Below, one piece after another: positions 62,736 to 64,000 of a DNA stretch of 64,000 nt. The stretch comes from Actinostola sp. cb2023 (Eukaryota; Cnidaria; Anthozoa; Actiniaria; Actinostolidae), in the NCBI GenBank assembly GCA_033675265.1, contig JAUJYZ010001076.1, forward strand, positions 1 through 64,000, given 5' to 3'. The notes beneath the pieces were generated by a model. The model did no database searches. It was not told the DNA's origin and saw only the letters and a list, made by a program, of their open reading frames with translations. Numbering within the stretch: position 1 is the first letter of the stretch; each line of letters opens with the position of its first letter. Position numbers and translations under genes: made by a program.

Positions 62736-64000
62736 ATGGCTAGTATTAACCTATTGTCTTGTAATGTTCGTGGAGTGTCAACTGTCGCGAGGCGAGATGT
62801 GATTGGTCCAGTATTGTCAAAGTGGAATGTTGTGTTTGTACAAGAGTCTTTTGTTTGTAATCAACGGAAAGCTGAGCGGTTTGGAAAGGCATGGAAAGGT
62901 CAATGTTATTGGAGTTTTGGTGAGGTGAGGAGTGCGGGTGTAGGGATTTTGTTCAGCGATCGTGTGAGTTTAGATGTTTTGGATGTTCGTCGAGATACTG
63001 AGGGGAGAGTGTTGAGTTTGTTAGTCAAATGGGGGAATGTAAGATATACTTTTTTGTGCGTGTATGCGCCAGTGGATGTTAGCGATCGTAAATTGTTTTT
63101 TCAGGGGCTTCATGATTATGTGTTTGCGAACTCGTACTGTGTAATGGGGGGGGATTTTAATTGTGTGTTGGAGAGCAGGGATACAACGGCGACGACAGGA
63201 ACAAATAGGGCTGGTGGCGAGGAATTGAAGGCGTTTTTGAGTGATTTTAAATTGTCTGATGCTTGGGTGTCTGTGCATGGTCGTACGGTTTCGTTTACAT
63301 GGATGGGTCAGGGAATAGGATCGAGATTAGATCGGTTTTATGTGTCAAAGGATTTAGTGGATGTTGTAACTGGCTGTTTTGTAGAAGTGTTAGGAGTATC
63401 GGATCATGACGGTGTTGTGTTGTCTTTAAATCGTAGTGTGGGTTGTAAAAGCAAAGGGCTGTGGAAATTTAATAATGGTTTGTTGGAGGATAGTGGGTTT
63501 GTAAAGAGCATGAGAAATTGGATAAGGCAATATTTGGAACGAAACAAGGGGGAGAGGGTAGGGGTTTTTGGGTCAAGTTTAAAAAAGGGGTCAAGAAATT
63601 TGTCATTCGACATTCGGTGGCAAAGGCGAGAGAGAGAAGGAAGAAACGGGATAAGATAACTAATAAGATTATAAGGTTGAAAAGGGGTTTAGCTTTAGGA
63701 GAGGATGTGGGTGGGAGAATTAGTGAATTGAATGGGGAATTGAAAGCGGTAGTGATGAGAGAGAGTGAAGGTGTGAAGGTAAGGAGTCGTGCGCAATGGA
63801 TTGAGGAGGGGGAAAGACCGACGAGATATTTTTTTAACTTATGTGGGGGGCATGGACAGGGGAATTTTATAGATGTGTTGAAGGATGGGAATGGAACAGA
63901 ATGGAGTGATGAGAGTGAAAAAAGGAAGGTGATTGAAATGTTTTACAGGGAATTGTTTAAGTTGGAGGATGTAGATGTAGATGTACAAGATGTATTGTTA
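62736..64000 (+). pseudogene. LINE D ORF2: APE endonuclease and start of RT region (partial, one frameshift)
   Basis: Starts MASINLLSCNVRGVSTVARR. Endonuclease motifs are all present: WNVVFVQESF (Glu), YTFLCVYAPVD, VMGGDFNCVLE, SFTWMGQGIGSRLDRFYVSK and GVSDHDGVVLSL. A 1-nt gain in a G/T-run near 63555 shifts the frame; the continuation reads KKFVIRHSVAKARERRKKRD and then WIEEGERPTRYFFNLCGGHG, the L1/Tx1 linker block. RT motifs lie beyond the window. ORF1 and ORF2 are separated by 123 bp. The frameshift may be a sequencing or assembly error in the homopolymer. Confidence 0.8.

Larger units (their letters stand above)
61515..64000 (+). mobile_element. LINE D: Keno-like U2-inserted Tx1-clade LINE (runs off window)
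   Basis: Has ORF1 (61605-62612), a 123-bp spacer, and ORF2 from 62736 to the window end. It lies in the same orientation and the same gene as LINE C. It is younger-looking than LINES A and B: ORF1 is intact and ORF2 shows one frameshift. The element start is either 61515 or 61606, depending on whether the U2 word at 61592-61605 is target sequence. Confidence 0.8.

Overview
This is eukaryotic DNA from an invertebrate animal, most likely a cnidarian (a sponge is possible). The reasons are intron-rich genes, Penelope, PIF/Harbinger and Tx1/L1-type retroelements, two transposon protein families I associate with cnidarian and sponge genomes, internal TTAGGG repeats, and animal-type U1, U2 and 5S RNA sequences. 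No prokaryotic gene is present. Almost everything is mobile DNA, often nested, built around a non-coding-RNA locus.

Layout. 1-8.4 kb: non-coding DNA with a 26-bp minisatellite, hairpin MITEs and a minus-strand exon of a HIRAN-like protein. 8.4-14.0 kb: a decayed Tx1/L1-like LINE (A), split by a TIR element at 10617-12950. 14.0-16.0 kb: a pseudogene of a multi-exon tyrosine-recombinase (YR, Crypton-like) gene. Its 3' flank carries a 5'-truncated LINE (B, 17381-21721, clear target duplication), which itself carries a Penelope-like element (20420-21643, clear target duplication). 22.07-24.2 kb: a U2 upstream spacer with tRNA-like stretches, a G-run and telomere-like repeats. 24.2-27.0 kb: a U2 snRNA gene broken by LINE C (Keno-like: Tx1 clade, U2-targeted), which has an intact ORF1 but has lost most of ORF2. 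A 5'-less U1 fragment follows at 27.12 kb.

27.35-49.91 kb: a large element (E) with diverged terminal inverted repeats and a ~1,500-residue coding region that has an XPG/PIN-like motif. It is split by a PIF/Harbinger element (28317-31099) and by a 13.3-kb element (F, 34471-47782; TIRs starting YGGGCCCA, TSD ACGT). Element F carries a DDE-like transposase candidate, a coiled-coil gene, minus-strand exons and two large tandem arrays. Removing F restores E's reading frame exactly. A 5S rRNA gene (minus) abuts the right end of E at 49911-50028.

50.0-53.0 kb: diverged ~320-bp repeats. 53.0-58.5 kb: a nearly intact ~30-exon paralogue of the YR gene, with two C2H2 fingers and a three-fold exon-pair duplication. 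58.9-61.5 kb: a second copy of the U2 spacer, then a second U2 5' end at 61488 interrupted by LINE D (ORF1, and ORF2 running off the window).

The YR gene, then an array of TGTC-N5-GTCAGC repeats, then the U2 spacer, then U2, then a U2-inserted LINE therefore occurs twice, about 37 kb apart. LINE C looks like a mosaic: its ORF2 is almost identical to that of LINE D while its ORF1 is very different and contains two stretches of 5S rRNA sequence. These linked observations (U2 targeting, 5S-derived sequence in a LINE ORF1, a duplicated YR-U2 unit, and YR-adjacent repeats with a locus-specific 5-nt centre) are the most novel-looking content.
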